Source of the DNA: an uncultured Sphingomonas sp.
Lineage (GTDB): Bacteria > Pseudomonadota > Alphaproteobacteria > Sphingomonadales > Sphingomonadaceae
Assembly (NCBI RefSeq): GCF_902806285.1
Contig: NZ_CADCWA010000168.1
Location: 1 to 42,167 of the forward strand
Direction of reading: 5' to 3'
Length of the DNA stretch: 42,167 nt
The translations under genes were made by a program, and so were the position numbers. Within the stretch, counting starts at the first letter, position 1. Each line of letters opens with the position of its first letter. A model generated the notes under the pieces. The model saw only the letters and a list, made by a program, of their open reading frames with translations. It did no database searches and had not been told where the DNA came from. This document shows positions 1 to 11,897 of the stretch, one piece after another.

Positions 1-2
1 TT

Positions 3-620
3 TGCTTCAAACTCGAGCGAGATCATCCGCTGCCGCTGGCCGGGGTCGACGAGGCCGGCTGCGCGCCGCTGGCAGGGCCGGTGGTCGCCGCAGCGGTGGT
101 GCTGGACCGCGATCGATTCCCGCGGGGCATCGACGACAGCAAGAAGCTGGACCTCCAAACGCGCGAGGCAATCTATGCCAAGCTGCAGCAGCAGGCCCGC
201 TTCGGCGTCGGCATCTGCACGGTCGAGGAAATCGACTCGCTCAATATCTACTGGGCGCGGATGCTGGCCATGATCCGTGCGGTGGATGCGCTCGGCTTCG
301 AGCCGGCGATGGTGATGGTCGACGGCAACCGCTGCCCCAAGTGGGAGCGGGTCAGCGTCGCGGTGGTTGCGGGCGATGCCAAATGCCGCTCGATCGCCGC
401 CGCCTCCATCGTCGCCAAGGTCACCCGTGACCGGATGATGGCGGAATATGCCGAGACGCACCCAGGCTATGGCTGGGAAAGCAATCGCGGCTATCCCACG
501 CCTGACCATCGGCGGGCATTGCGCGAACTCGGGCCGACGCCGCTCCATCGGCGCAGCTTCGGGCTGGTCCGCGAGGTGCTCGCCGCGGCCGCCCAGCCGA
601 TGCTGTTTGCGGCGGAGTAG
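3..620 (+). CDS. rnhB: Ribonuclease HII, 5'-truncated by window edge
   Basis: Open frame from base 3: CFKLERDHPLPLAGVDEAGCAPLAGPVVAAAVV...GIDDSKKL...DGNRCPK...AASIVAKVTRDRMM...HRRSFGLV, the RNase HII pattern; directly upstream of ccrM. Confidence 0.93.
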   Translation, partial: CFKLERDHPLPLAGVDEAGCAPLAGPVVAAAVVLDRDRFPRGIDDSKKLDLQTREAIYAKLQQQARFGVGICTVEEIDSLNIYWARMLAMIRAVDALGFEPAMVMVDGNRCPKWERVSVAVVAGDAKCRSIAAASIVAKVTRDRMMAEYAETHPGYGWESNRGYPTPDHRRALRELGPTPLHRRSFGLVREVLAAAAQPMLFAAE

Positions 621-3025
<2,405 letters not shown>

Positions 3026-3029
<4 letters not shown>

Positions 3030-3772
3030 AGAAGATAACCGCCGTCGCTGACGAACACGGAGCCGGTCACGTTGCCGCAGCTTTCGTTCGACAGCAGAAA
3101 GGCGATCTGCCGGGCGATTTCCTCGGGCTTGTTGAAGCGGCCGAGCGGCGTGCCCTGCGCGGCGATCTCGCGAAACGCGGCGTCGCGCCCGACTTCGGCG
3201 GCCCGCCTGTCGAACTCCGGACTTTCCCACATCGGCGTTTCCACCCCGCCCGGCGCGATGACGTTGACCCGGATGCCGCGCAGTGCGCTCTCCTTGGCGG
3301 CCACCCGGGCGAGCTGGAGCAGCCCTGCCTTGGACGCGGCGTAGGCGCCGATGCCCTGTTCCGCCTTGAAGCTTGCGGCGGACGCGACGCACACGATCGA
3401 GCCGCCGTCGCCCATCGCCCGAAGCGCCGCCTGCAGGCTGAGGAACGCGCCGTCGAGGTTGGTCGCCATGACCTTTCGCCAATCCTCGAACGACAGGTCG
3501 GTGATCCGGCCGGTCCCGGCCACTCCCGCGTTGACCACTGCACCGTCCAGCTCGGGCAGCTCCACATCTGCCCAGAACGCGGGATCGCCGACATCTCCGG
3601 CCAGGGCGGAGGTGGCGCAAGGAACGTCAAGCTCGTCGAGCGCGGCCGAGTGGCGATCCGCCAGGATCAGCCGAGTCGCTCCGACCTCCGCCAGATGGCA
3701 AGCAGTCGCCAGTCCGATGCCGGAGCCAGCACCGGTGATCAGGATGGCGCCACAGCGCGGGAGTTCCTGCAT
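3026..3772 (-). CDS. SDR family NAD(P)-dependent oxidoreductase
   Basis: LITGAGSGIGLATA, VNAGVAG, YAASKAG, PGGVETPMW, VSDGGYLL. Confidence 0.9.
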
Positions 3773-3878
3773 GACTTGCCTTTCAGGTGGAGCGCTCAGC
3801 TCGAGTGAGCGGCGGCGTTAGGAGATCGTTATCGTTTGCCCATTAACAACCAACGGCGTCCGGGTCCGGAGAGCCGCA

Positions 3879-4277
3879 ATGAAACAGCTTGTCTACATCA
3901 GCACGTCCCGCAGCGAAGTTCCCAGCCTCACCGAGGTCGAAAGCATCCTCAGTGCATCGCGCCGCAACAACGCGCGTGACGGGCTTACCGGGCTGCTGAT
4001 CGTCGGCGGACGCCGCTTTCTTCAGGCGCTGGAAGGACCGGAAGCGCAGCTGTCGGCCGCTTACGCCCGGATCAAGCGCGACCCGCGCCACTTCGCCTTG
4101 GTCGAACTCAGCCGCAAGCCGATCACCAAGGCGAGCTTTCCCGACTGGGCCATGGGGTATGAGGCGGGGCGGGGCGATCTGGCCGAGCTGGTGTATCAGC
4201 TCACCTCCATGATCGACGAGCCCTCGCTGCAGGCCCAGCTCCGCGGCTTCGCCCAGCTGCACAGCAAGGCTGCCTGA
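3879..4277 (+). CDS. Short stand-alone BLUF-domain blue-light sensor protein
   Basis: LVYISTSR...NNARDGLTGLLIVGGRRFLQALEGPE...RDPRHFALVEL...FPDWAMGY matches BLUF Tyr/Asn/Gln/Trp positions. Confidence 0.88.
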   Translation: MKQLVYISTSRSEVPSLTEVESILSASRRNNARDGLTGLLIVGGRRFLQALEGPEAQLSAAYARIKRDPRHFALVELSRKPITKASFPDWAMGYEAGRGDLAELVYQLTSMIDEPSLQAQLRGFAQLHSKAA

Positions 4278-4343
4278 CCGCCGCCTTTCTCCCACAGCAC
4301 CCATCTGCTATTGCCGCCTGGCTCGGCTCTGGGGAGAGCGGCC

Positions 4344-4514
4344 ATGGCTGAAGAGAATCGGGTCTATTTCGCGCGCCGAGCCGCAGAGGAGCAGTTGCGC
4401 GCGGAGCAGGCAGCCGACCCCGACGCGGCCGAAGCGCACCGCAAGCTGCAGCGCGCTTATGTTGAGCGGGCAAGTATCGGGGATCGCTGGCCCGAGCGGG
4501 AGATCGTGGGCTAG
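4344..4514 (+). CDS. Small hypothetical protein (56 aa)
   Basis: Complete ORF MAEENRVYFARRAAEEQLRAEQAADPDAAEAHRKLQRAYVERASIGDRWPEREIVG between BLUF and IlvC-like genes. Confidence 0.6.
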   Translation: MAEENRVYFARRAAEEQLRAEQAADPDAAEAHRKLQRAYVERASIGDRWPEREIVG

Positions 4515-5476
4515 CGCCCGCCAAGCAATTGCTGACGCGCGGCTTCCAGCGCGCTGGTCCGCGCTCTGGCCCTTGCATGCCGCAGCCGCGGATAGTCGGC
4601 GGCCGCTTCCTCCCCCAGCGCTCGCGCGAAATCGCCAGCTTTGATCTCATGAAGGATGGTTTGCATGCGCCGCTGAGCGGCCTCATCCACCATCCGCCCG
4701 CCACCTAGCAGCGCCCCCAGTTCCGCGGTGTTGCTGATCGCCTCGGCCATGCCGGCGATGCCCCGCGCCTCGATCAGCTCGGCTAGGAGCTTCAATTCGG
4801 ACACGCATTCGAGATATGCCACCTCCGGCTTGTACCCCGCCGCGACCAGCGTCTCGAAGCCGGCCTGGAGCAGGGCGGGCACGCCGCCCCAGACCACCGC
4901 CTGCTCATTGAACAGGTCGGCGACGCATTCCTCCTCGAAGGTCGAAGCGATGATGCCGGCGCGGCCGCAGCCGATCGCGGAGGCGTAGGCCAGGGCGAGC
5001 GGCCAGGCGCCTCCGCTCGGATTTTGCGCGACCGCAGCCAAGGCGACCATCCCGCGGCCCGCCTGGTACAGGGAGCGGAGCGCGCTCCCTGGACCCTTGG
5101 GTGCGATCATGATGACGTCGAGGTCGGGCCGAGGCTTGATCAGCCCGAAGTGGATGGCGAGGCCGTGGCTGAAGCCGAGTGCCGCGCCTCCGACCAGCGC
5201 GGGTTCGATCCGATCATAAACCTCGGCGAGATGCTCGTCGGGCGCCAGGAGCATGACCAGGTCGGCCTCCGCTGCGGCTTCGGCCGGCGCCATGACGGCA
5301 AGGCCCGCCGATTGCGCGTCCGCGATCCCGGGGCTGCCTTCCCGCAGGCCGACCCGAACGGCAACCCCGCTCTCCCGCAGGTTGAGCGCCTGGGCGCGGC
5401 CCTGGTTGCCGAACCCGATGATCGCAACCGTCCGCCCCTGCAAGGGCGCGAGGTCGATGTCGGGATCGCGGATCAT
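4511..5476 (-). CDS. Divergent ketol-acid reductoisomerase family protein (IlvC-like)
   Basis: VAIIGFGNQGRAQALNLRESG, FSHGLAIHFG, MIAPKGPGS, ADLFNEQAVVWGG, YKPEVAYLECVSELKLL, ISNTAELG. Confidence 0.85.
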   Translation of the reverse strand: MIRDPDIDLAPLQGRTVAIIGFGNQGRAQALNLRESGVAVRVGLREGSPGIADAQSAGLAVMAPAEAAAEADLVMLLAPDEHLAEVYDRIEPALVGGAALGFSHGLAIHFGLIKPRPDLDVIMIAPKGPGSALRSLYQAGRGMVALAAVAQNPSGGAWPLALAYASAIGCGRAGIIASTFEEECVADLFNEQAVVWGGVPALLQAGFETLVAAGYKPEVAYLECVSELKLLAELIEARGIAGMAEAISNTAELGALLGGGRMVDEAAQRRMQTILHEIKAGDFARALGEEAAADYPRLRHARARARTSALEAARQQLLGGR

Positions 5477-5486
5477 AGGGCCAGCG

Positions 5487-6419
5487 CTACCCTGCGGCGC
5501 CGAGCAGCGCCAGTGCGCGCTCCGCTACGTCCCGGCCGTCGAGCGGCTCGGGGAAGCGGGGCCACTCGGGCGGCGGCTGGTGCGCGAACCAGGTGTATTG
5601 CCGCTTCGCATAGTTGCGCGTCGCTTGGCAGCCGGCGGCGAGCGCCTCTTCGCGGCTCAGTTCGCCGGCCAGCAACGCCGCGATCTCCCGCACGCCGATC
5701 GCTCGCATGGCGGGAAGTGACGGGTCGAGGCCTCGTGCGAGCAGCAGCCGCACTTCGTCGACTGCTCCCTCCTCGATCATGGCCGTGAACCGCTCGTCGC
5801 AGCGGCGGTAAAGCCAGGGGCGCGGCGGCAGCAGGACAAGGGCTCGCAACTCCATGTCCGCGCCGATCCCACCCGAGCGTTTCGCTTGCCATTCCGCCAG
5901 CGGGCGGCCCGTGGACAGGACGACCTCCAGCGCCCGCGCGATCCGAGCGGCGTCCGTTGGCCTGAGACGCTCAGCACCCACCTCATCCCGCCGCTGAAGC
6001 TCCGCCAAATTCTCCTCGACGCCGCGCGCCCGCACCGCGGTCCGGATCGCGGGGTCGATCGGCGGCACGGGTGCGATTCCGTCGAGCAGGGTGCGGAGGT
6101 ACAGGCCGGTGCCGCCGACCAGGATCGGCAGCCTGGCTCCGGCTTGAGCCTGCCGGACCTCACCTCGCGCCGCTTCGGCCCAATCGGCTGCGGAGAAGGG
6201 CAGGGCAGCGTCGCGGAAGCCGAACAGCCGGTGTTCGGCCCGTGCGGTCTCGTCGGCGCCCGGCCGTGCGCTGAGGACGCGCAGGTCTGCATACACTTGG
6301 GCGCTGTCGGCGTTGATGATCACGCCGCCCGTGCGTTCCGCCAACTTCAGTGCAAGTGCCGACTTGCCGCCGGCCGTCGGACCGGCGATGACGGCAACAG
6401 GAGGACGCGACTTGATCAT
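5487..6419 (-). CDS. miaA: tRNA dimethylallyltransferase
   Basis: [82 protein letters not shown]. Confidence 0.95.
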   Translation of the reverse strand: MIKSRPPVAVIAGPTAGGKSALALKLAERTGGVIINADSAQVYADLRVLSARPGADETARAEHRLFGFRDAALPFSAADWAEAARGEVRQAQAGARLPILVGGTGLYLRTLLDGIAPVPPIDPAIRTAVRARGVEENLAELQRRDEVGAERLRPTDAARIARALEVVLSTGRPLAEWQAKRSGGIGADMELRALVLLPPRPWLYRRCDERFTAMIEEGAVDEVRLLLARGLDPSLPAMRAIGVREIAALLAGELSREEALAAGCQATRNYAKRQYTWFAHQPPPEWPRFPEPLDGRDVAERALALLGAAG

Positions 6420-7296
6420 TGCGACGCTGATAGCAGCCGGAAAGCTCGACCGGGACCGTATTCACCAGGCTGCCACCCTGCTGGAGGACGCCCGCCTGCG
6501 CCCCGGCGGGTGGAGCTGGCTGGACGAGGGCGACGCCGCCGACATCGAGATCGATGGCGGGGAAGTGAGCGCCATCCGCCGGCTGCTCGAAGGTGCGCTG
6601 CCGGACACCGACGTGGTCGTGCAGCCGGCGGACACGCGCGAGAAGAAGCTGCTGGTGGCGGACATGGACTCGACCATGATCGGGCAGGAATGCATCGACG
6701 AGCTCGCCGATTATGCCGGCATGAAGGAGGAAATCGCGGCCGTAACGGACGCGGCGATGCGCGGCGAGATCGAGTTCACCGAAGCTTTGCACCAGCGGGT
6801 GGCGACCCTCAACGGGCTTGGCGTGGGCTGCATCGAACGTTGCCGGACCGACCGCATCCGCGCCAATCCGGGCGCACGGACGCTGGTTCAGACGATGCGG
6901 GCGCGCGGCGCCGGCACGCTGCTGGTCACGGGCGGCTTCCACGACTTCGCCGACCCGATGGCGGCCGAGCTTGGCTTCAACGAGGTCCGGGCCAACTGGC
7001 TGGAGAGCATGCATGGCCACCTGACCGGGCGGGTGACAGGCGAGATCGTCGATGCCGACGCCAAGCGCCAAGCGCTGGTCGACCTGCGCAGCGAGTTGCA
7101 CCTGCCGCGCGAAGCGGTGCTGGCCGTCGGGGACGGAGCGAACGATGCGCCCACGATCGAGGAGGCCGGGTTGGGGGTCGCTTACCGGGGCAAGCCGAAG
7201 CTGAGGCAAGTGGCGGACGCGGTGATCGACCATAACGACCTGACCGCGCTGCTGTGGGCGCAGGGCATCCCGCGCCGCGAGTGGGCCGACGCCTAG
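6412..7296 (+). CDS. serB: Phosphoserine phosphatase
   Basis: [58 protein letters not shown]. Start may be TTG 6412 or ATG 6388. Confidence 0.93.
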   Translation: MIIATLIAAGKLDRDRIHQAATLLEDARLRPGGWSWLDEGDAADIEIDGGEVSAIRRLLEGALPDTDVVVQPADTREKKLLVADMDSTMIGQECIDELADYAGMKEEIAAVTDAAMRGEIEFTEALHQRVATLNGLGVGCIERCRTDRIRANPGARTLVQTMRARGAGTLLVTGGFHDFADPMAAELGFNEVRANWLESMHGHLTGRVTGEIVDADAKRQALVDLRSELHLPREAVLAVGDGANDAPTIEEAGLGVAYRGKPKLRQVADAVIDHNDLTALLWAQGIPRREWADA

Positions 7297-8030
7297 CGCA
7301 CCCGAACGGGTACGCACGCCTGCCGGCCCAGCGAGCGGCAGGCGGCGGTTGCCGCGGCAAGGGTCGGGTACGGACCGACCTGCAGCCGCAGCAGCGATCC
7401 GGCCGGAACATAGGCCGGGAGCTTGCCCGGTAGCCTGGGGGCAAGTCGCGCAAACAGGGCCTGACCCGCGCCGGGCTGGCGGAAAGCCCCGAGCTGGATG
7501 CGCCAGGAACCGGCTGACCGCGACGGCGGCAACGCGGCTGAGCGACGCTTGCCGGTACCTCCGCTAGCCATCATTCTGGGCTGAACCGACCCAGCGGACT
7601 CGGCGGCACCCCGCTCGGCCTCCGCCATGACCAGTTCCATTTCCGACTGCGTGGCTCGTGCTTGGCGCAGGCCTTGTGCGGCGGCGCGGCGCACCATTGC
7701 GTAGCCTGCGACCCGATCGGGCGCGACGCCATCGCCATTGAACATCGCGGTTCCATAGATCAGCAGCGCCCGCGGCTCCCCGGCCTGCGCAGCGCTCTTC
7801 AGCCAAGGCATGGCGCCCGTCCGGTCGCCTTCCCGGAACAGGAGAATGCCGAGAGCCGCCTGAGCGGGGGCGTAACCCTGGCGCGCCGCCCGTTCGTAGA
7901 GCGCGCGGGCGCGCACCGGCTGGCGCCGCTCCAGCCGTTCGGCTTGGCTGGTGAGCCCAACGGCACTGGTGGCGGACCCGCGAGGCTGGGCCGCCAGAGC
8001 CACGAGAAGTGGCAGCATCATTCCAAACAC
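7293..8030 (-). CDS. Sel1-like repeat protein with C-terminal SPOR domain
   Basis: RARALYERAARQGYAPAQAALGILLFREGD / AMPWLKSAAQAGEPRALLIYGTAMFNGDGV are Sel1-like; GSWRIQLGAFRQPGAGQALFARLAPRL...LRLQVGPYPTLAAATAACRSLGRQACVPVRV is SPOR. Confidence 0.85.
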   Translation of the reverse strand: MFGMMLPLLVALAAQPRGSATSAVGLTSQAERLERRQPVRARALYERAARQGYAPAQAALGILLFREGDRTGAMPWLKSAAQAGEPRALLIYGTAMFNGDGVAPDRVAGYAMVRRAAAQGLRQARATQSEMELVMAEAERGAAESAGSVQPRMMASGGTGKRRSAALPPSRSAGSWRIQLGAFRQPGAGQALFARLAPRLPGKLPAYVPAGSLLRLQVGPYPTLAAATAACRSLGRQACVPVRVR

Positions 8031-8149
8031 ATGCGCCCCCGGACTCGTTCGCCGACAGCCTAGAACAAGCCAGAGGCAACGTTAACCGGATTTTAGCTCC
8101 ACCGGGAGCATCTCACCGGTAACACGGCCAATCAGGCGAGGGGATCGGA

Positions 8150-8875
8150 ATGCGCGTTCTGGCTATGGCATCGCAGAAGGGAGGCTCGGGCAAGACCACG
8201 CTTTCCGGTCACTTGGCGGTGCAGGCGCAACTGGCGGGACACGGCCCGGTCTGCCTGATCGACATCGACCCGCAGGGCAGCCTTGCCGACTGGTGGAACG
8301 AGCGCGAGGCCGACATGCCGGCGTTCGCCCAGACCACCGTGGCCCGGCTGGCTTCCGACCTTGAGGTGCTGCGGCAGCAGGGTTTTCGGATGGCGGTAAT
8401 CGACACCCCGCCGGCCATCACCATGGCCATTCAGAGCGTCATCGCGGTGGCCGAGCTGATCGTCATCCCGACCCGGCCGAGCCCGCACGACCTGCGCGCG
8501 GTCGGCGCCACCGTCGACCTGTGCGACCGCGCGGGCAAGCCGCTGATCTTCGTGGTGAATGCCGCAACGCCCAAGGCCAAGATCACCAGCGAGGCCGCAG
8601 TGGCCTTGTCGCAGCATGGCACCGTCGCCCCCGTCACCGTCCATCACCGCACCGATTTCGCCGCCTCCATGATCGACGGCCGCACCGTGATGGAGGTCGA
8701 TCCCAAGGGCCGCTCCGCCCGCGAGGTGGTGGAATTGTGGGACTACATCAGCGAGCGGCTGGAGAAGAACTTCCGCCGCACCGTGTTCTCGGCGCCCGCC
8801 GCAGCCCCCGGTGTCGTCGGGGTCGCCGCTCCACGTCCGGTTGGCGGCTTCGGCCGCCGGGTCGTCGGCCAGTAA
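8150..8875 (+). CDS. Orphan ParA-family ATPase
   Basis: MRVLAMASQKGGSGKTTLSGHLAVQA (deviant Walker A), LIDIDPQGSLADWW, AVIDTPPAITMAIQSVI. Confidence 0.92.
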   Translation: MRVLAMASQKGGSGKTTLSGHLAVQAQLAGHGPVCLIDIDPQGSLADWWNEREADMPAFAQTTVARLASDLEVLRQQGFRMAVIDTPPAITMAIQSVIAVAELIVIPTRPSPHDLRAVGATVDLCDRAGKPLIFVVNAATPKAKITSEAAVALSQHGTVAPVTVHHRTDFAASMIDGRTVMEVDPKGRSAREVVELWDYISERLEKNFRRTVFSAPAAAPGVVGVAAPRPVGGFGRRVVGQ

Positions 8876-8891
8876 ACGGAAGGCTGCTTCA

Positions 8892-9647
8892 GTGACGAGC
8901 GAACCCAAGGCTTTCGCGTCCCTTTCCTCCGGGCTGCTCGCGCGCAAGGGGGCGGCGCGTCCGGCGATGCGGCCGCAGGGCTTCGGCCAGGCGGGGGCAA
9001 GCCTGGACGATCTGGGCTGGAACGACATGGGTCACGAGCCACAGCGCCCGCTGCTGACGCCCGTGCTTGCAGCGGACGAGTTCCCGTTGGGCGCAAACCA
9101 GCCTGCGCCCCTGTCCCGTACTCCGCTGGCAGGGTTGACGCCGGTCTCGCCGGTCCACGACCAGCAAGCGGAGATCGAGGAGCGCTTTGGCCAGCCGGAC
9201 GAAGCGGAAGAGCAGGCCGGCTCCACGCAGGCCCAGCCCGCGCAAGACGAAGACGAGACAAGCGAGTACGGTCAGGATTTCCGCGAGGACGATCAGCAGC
9301 CGCTCGAGCTCTCCGACCCATTGCCTGCCGCTTGGCCGGAACAGCCGGGGAGGGAAGCCGTGCCCACCGCGCCCGTGGTGGAGCAAGCGTTGACGCCCAC
9401 CGCGAAGCCCGCGCCGAAGCGCTCTCGCCAGCCGCGTTCCGATCAGGTCGCCAAGGACAAGGCGGCGTTCACGCTCCGTCTCGACCCCAGCCGCCACCTC
9501 AAGCTGCGCCTGGCCTGTGCGGTCAATGCCAAGTCGGCGCAGCAGCTGGTGACCAGGGCGCTCGACGCACTGCTGTCTTCGATGCCTGAAGTGGAAGCTA
9601 TGGCCAGCCAGGCGCCCGAACGGGGCAGCCGAAAGGGACAAGCATGA
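8892..9647 (+). CDS. Hypothetical protein with C-terminal ribbon-helix-helix-like segment, coupled to ParA
   Basis: GTG start 17 nt after the parA stop; long acidic/low-complexity N-terminus, then DKAAFTLRLDPSRHLKLRLACAVNAKSAQQLVTRALDALLSSMPE, resembling RHH DNA-binding proteins. Confidence 0.7.
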   Translation: MTSEPKAFASLSSGLLARKGAARPAMRPQGFGQAGASLDDLGWNDMGHEPQRPLLTPVLAADEFPLGANQPAPLSRTPLAGLTPVSPVHDQQAEIEERFGQPDEAEEQAGSTQAQPAQDEDETSEYGQDFREDDQQPLELSDPLPAAWPEQPGREAVPTAPVVEQALTPTAKPAPKRSRQPRSDQVAKDKAAFTLRLDPSRHLKLRLACAVNAKSAQQLVTRALDALLSSMPEVEAMASQAPERGSRKGQA

Positions 9648-11014
9648 CCAGCCTGCTGCGCGCCTCCACAGCCGTGTCCTCGCTGGCGATCGCCGGCCTG
9701 ATTGCCGGCTGCGCCGGTCCGCTGGGCCGAGGTTCGGAGCGGCAGGGTCTTGCCGCCGGCGCCAGGGGCGCAACCGTGGGTGCGGCAACCCGGGCCCACG
9801 TGGCGCTGGCTTCCGGTGACTACGGTTCCGCGGTGACCTGGGCGGAGCAAGCAGTTGGGAACAACCCCAAGGACGCGACCCTGCGGGGGCTGCTCGGCAA
9901 CGCTTACCTCGGGGCCGGCCGGTTCGCTTCTGCAGCCGCAACCTACCAGGATGCGCTGACCCTGGCACCCGGCCAATCCGCGGTGGCCCTGAAGCTGGTG
10001 CTTGCAGAAATCGCGCAAGGCAAGGACGGGTCCGCGATACAGCTGCTCGACCAGCTACGGGGCGCGGTCGATCCCGCGGACGTCGGGCTGGCGCTGGCGC
10101 TGGCGGGTCAGCCGGGCAACGCGGTCGCCCTGCTCGACGAAGCCGCCCGGCAGCCGGGCGCCGACGGGCGGACGCGGCAGAATCTGGCGCTTGCCCATGC
10201 CCTCGCGGGCGACTGGGAAATGGCGCGGGCGGTAGCCGGCCAGGATCTTCCTGCCGACCAGATCGACGCCCGGCTCCAGGGCTGGATGGCGCTCGCCAAG
10301 CCGCAGAGCCCGGCGGTGCAGGTGGCCTCGCTGCTTGGCGTGACCCCAGCCGCGACCGACCCTGGCCAGCCGGTACGGCTCGCCCTGGCGGAAACGCAGG
10401 TGCGGCTCGCGTCGGTCGCGCCCGTGCCGTCCGCCCCCGTACCGCCGATCGAACTGCCGGCCGAGCAGCCGGCGCTTGCCGCCACCGAGACCACCGTGAT
10501 GAACGACCCCGGCTTCGCAGCGGCGCCCGTGCCGGTGGAGCCGGTCGCGGTGGCTGCGGCGTCGGTGACCATCCCGCTTCCGGCGCCCGTGCCGGCGCCT
10601 GCTCCGGCCGAAGCGCCGATGCAGCTGGCGAACGTCGGCGGGGAACTTGATTCGATCCGCCGCGAGCCTGTGCGGCCCAGCGGCGCCTTGCCGAAGGTCG
10701 CGCAACTTCGCCGCAGCGCCGCCGCCCGCTTCGCCCGGAGCGGCGTGGTGGTGCAGCTCGGCGCCTACGGCTCGCGGGGGCGGGTGCAGGCTGCCTGGAG
10801 CATGGTCGTTCGCCGCCACGGTTCGCTGAGCCGCTACACTCCGGCGAGCGCGCGTTTCCAGAGCGCGGGGGGAACGGTTTACCGGCTGTCGCTCAAAGGC
10901 TTCGCCAGCGATGGGGAAGCCCGGAGCCTGTGCCAGCAACTGAAGCGGTCGGGGTCGGCCTGCTTCGTCCGCAACGTCGCAGGCGACACTCCGGTCCGCT
11001 TCGCAGCGCGCTAA
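9644..11014 (+). CDS. TPR-containing lipoprotein with C-terminal SPOR domain
   Basis: Signal peptide and lipobox (LIAGLIAGC), TPR-like repeats, C-terminal VVVQLGAYGSRGRVQAAWSMVVRRHG...YRLSLKGFASDGEARSLCQQLKRSGSACFVR (SPOR); ATGA overlap with the upstream gene. Confidence 0.87.
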   Translation: MTSLLRASTAVSSLAIAGLIAGCAGPLGRGSERQGLAAGARGATVGAATRAHVALASGDYGSAVTWAEQAVGNNPKDATLRGLLGNAYLGAGRFASAAATYQDALTLAPGQSAVALKLVLAEIAQGKDGSAIQLLDQLRGAVDPADVGLALALAGQPGNAVALLDEAARQPGADGRTRQNLALAHALAGDWEMARAVAGQDLPADQIDARLQGWMALAKPQSPAVQVASLLGVTPAATDPGQPVRLALAETQVRLASVAPVPSAPVPPIELPAEQPALAATETTVMNDPGFAAAPVPVEPVAVAAASVTIPLPAPVPAPAPAEAPMQLANVGGELDSIRREPVRPSGALPKVAQLRRSAAARFARSGVVVQLGAYGSRGRVQAAWSMVVRRHGSLSRYTPASARFQSAGGTVYRLSLKGFASDGEARSLCQQLKRSGSACFVRNVAGDTPVRFAAR

Positions 11015-11886
11015 GCGCCGAGCAGCAGGTCCAGCACCGCCATCCGCATCGCCACTCCGTTCGCCACCTGGCGGAGGATGAGCGAGCGCGGGTGATCGGC
11101 CACTTCGTCGGCAATCTCGACTCCCCGGTTCAGCGGGCCGGGATGGAGCACCACGGCATGCGGAGCCGCCCTCGCCAGCCGTTCGGCGGTCAGGCCGTAG
11201 CGCGCCAGATACTCGCCCGGCCCGTCGCCCAGTTCCCCGTGGAGCCGCTCGCGCTGGACCCGGAGCATCATCACGGCATCCGCGCCACCGATCGCCGCGC
11301 CGATCTCGCCCCGGCCAGGCAGCTCGTCGGGCAGGAGCGAAGGTGGGCCCGCCAGCCGCACCGTCGCGCCGAGCCGTTCGAGCAGCTTGCGGTTGGAGCG
11401 TGCTACCCTGCTGTGCCGGATGTCACCGCAGATGGCGACGGTCAGCCCTTCCACTCGCCCGAAGTGCTGGCGGAGGGTCAGGGCATCGAGCAGGGCCTGC
11501 GTCGGATGTTCGTTGGTGCCGTCGCCGGCGTTCAACACCGGGCAGTCCATCAGCTCGGCGACTGCCGCCACGGAGCCGTTCGCTCCGTGCCGCAACACGA
11601 GCGCGTCGGGCCGCATGGCGTTGAGCGTCAGGGCCGTGTCGGCCAGCGTCTCACCCTTCTTCACGCTGGATTGCTCGACCGGCAGGGTGAGCGGCGTTGC
11701 GCCGAGCCGGGCGGCGGCGGCGGCGAAGCTCATCAGGGTGCGGGTGCTGTTCTCGTAGAACAGGTTGAAGACGATCCGGCCCTCATGCCTGTCCGAAGCA
11801 CTCGCGCCGGCGGCAAACTGGTCGGCGGCGTCCAGCAGGGCCGCAATCTGCTCGTCGCTCAGGGAGTCGATGGAGAGAAGGTCCAC
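11011..11886 (-). CDS. pyrB: Aspartate carbamoyltransferase catalytic subunit
   Basis: FYENSTRTLMSF, VEQSSVKKGETLADTALTL, VLRHGANGS, NAGDGTNEHPTQALLDALT, VLHPGPLNRGVEI; GTG start at 11886 is an estimate. Confidence 0.92.
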   Translation of the reverse strand: MDLLSIDSLSDEQIAALLDAADQFAAGASASDRHEGRIVFNLFYENSTRTLMSFAAAAARLGATPLTLPVEQSSVKKGETLADTALTLNAMRPDALVLRHGANGSVAAVAELMDCPVLNAGDGTNEHPTQALLDALTLRQHFGRVEGLTVAICGDIRHSRVARSNRKLLERLGATVRLAGPPSLLPDELPGRGEIGAAIGGADAVMMLRVQRERLHGELGDGPGEYLARYGLTAERLARAAPHAVVLHPGPLNRGVEIADEVADHPRSLILRQVANGVAMRMAVLDLLLGA

Positions 11887-11897
11887 GAGCCGCTTCG

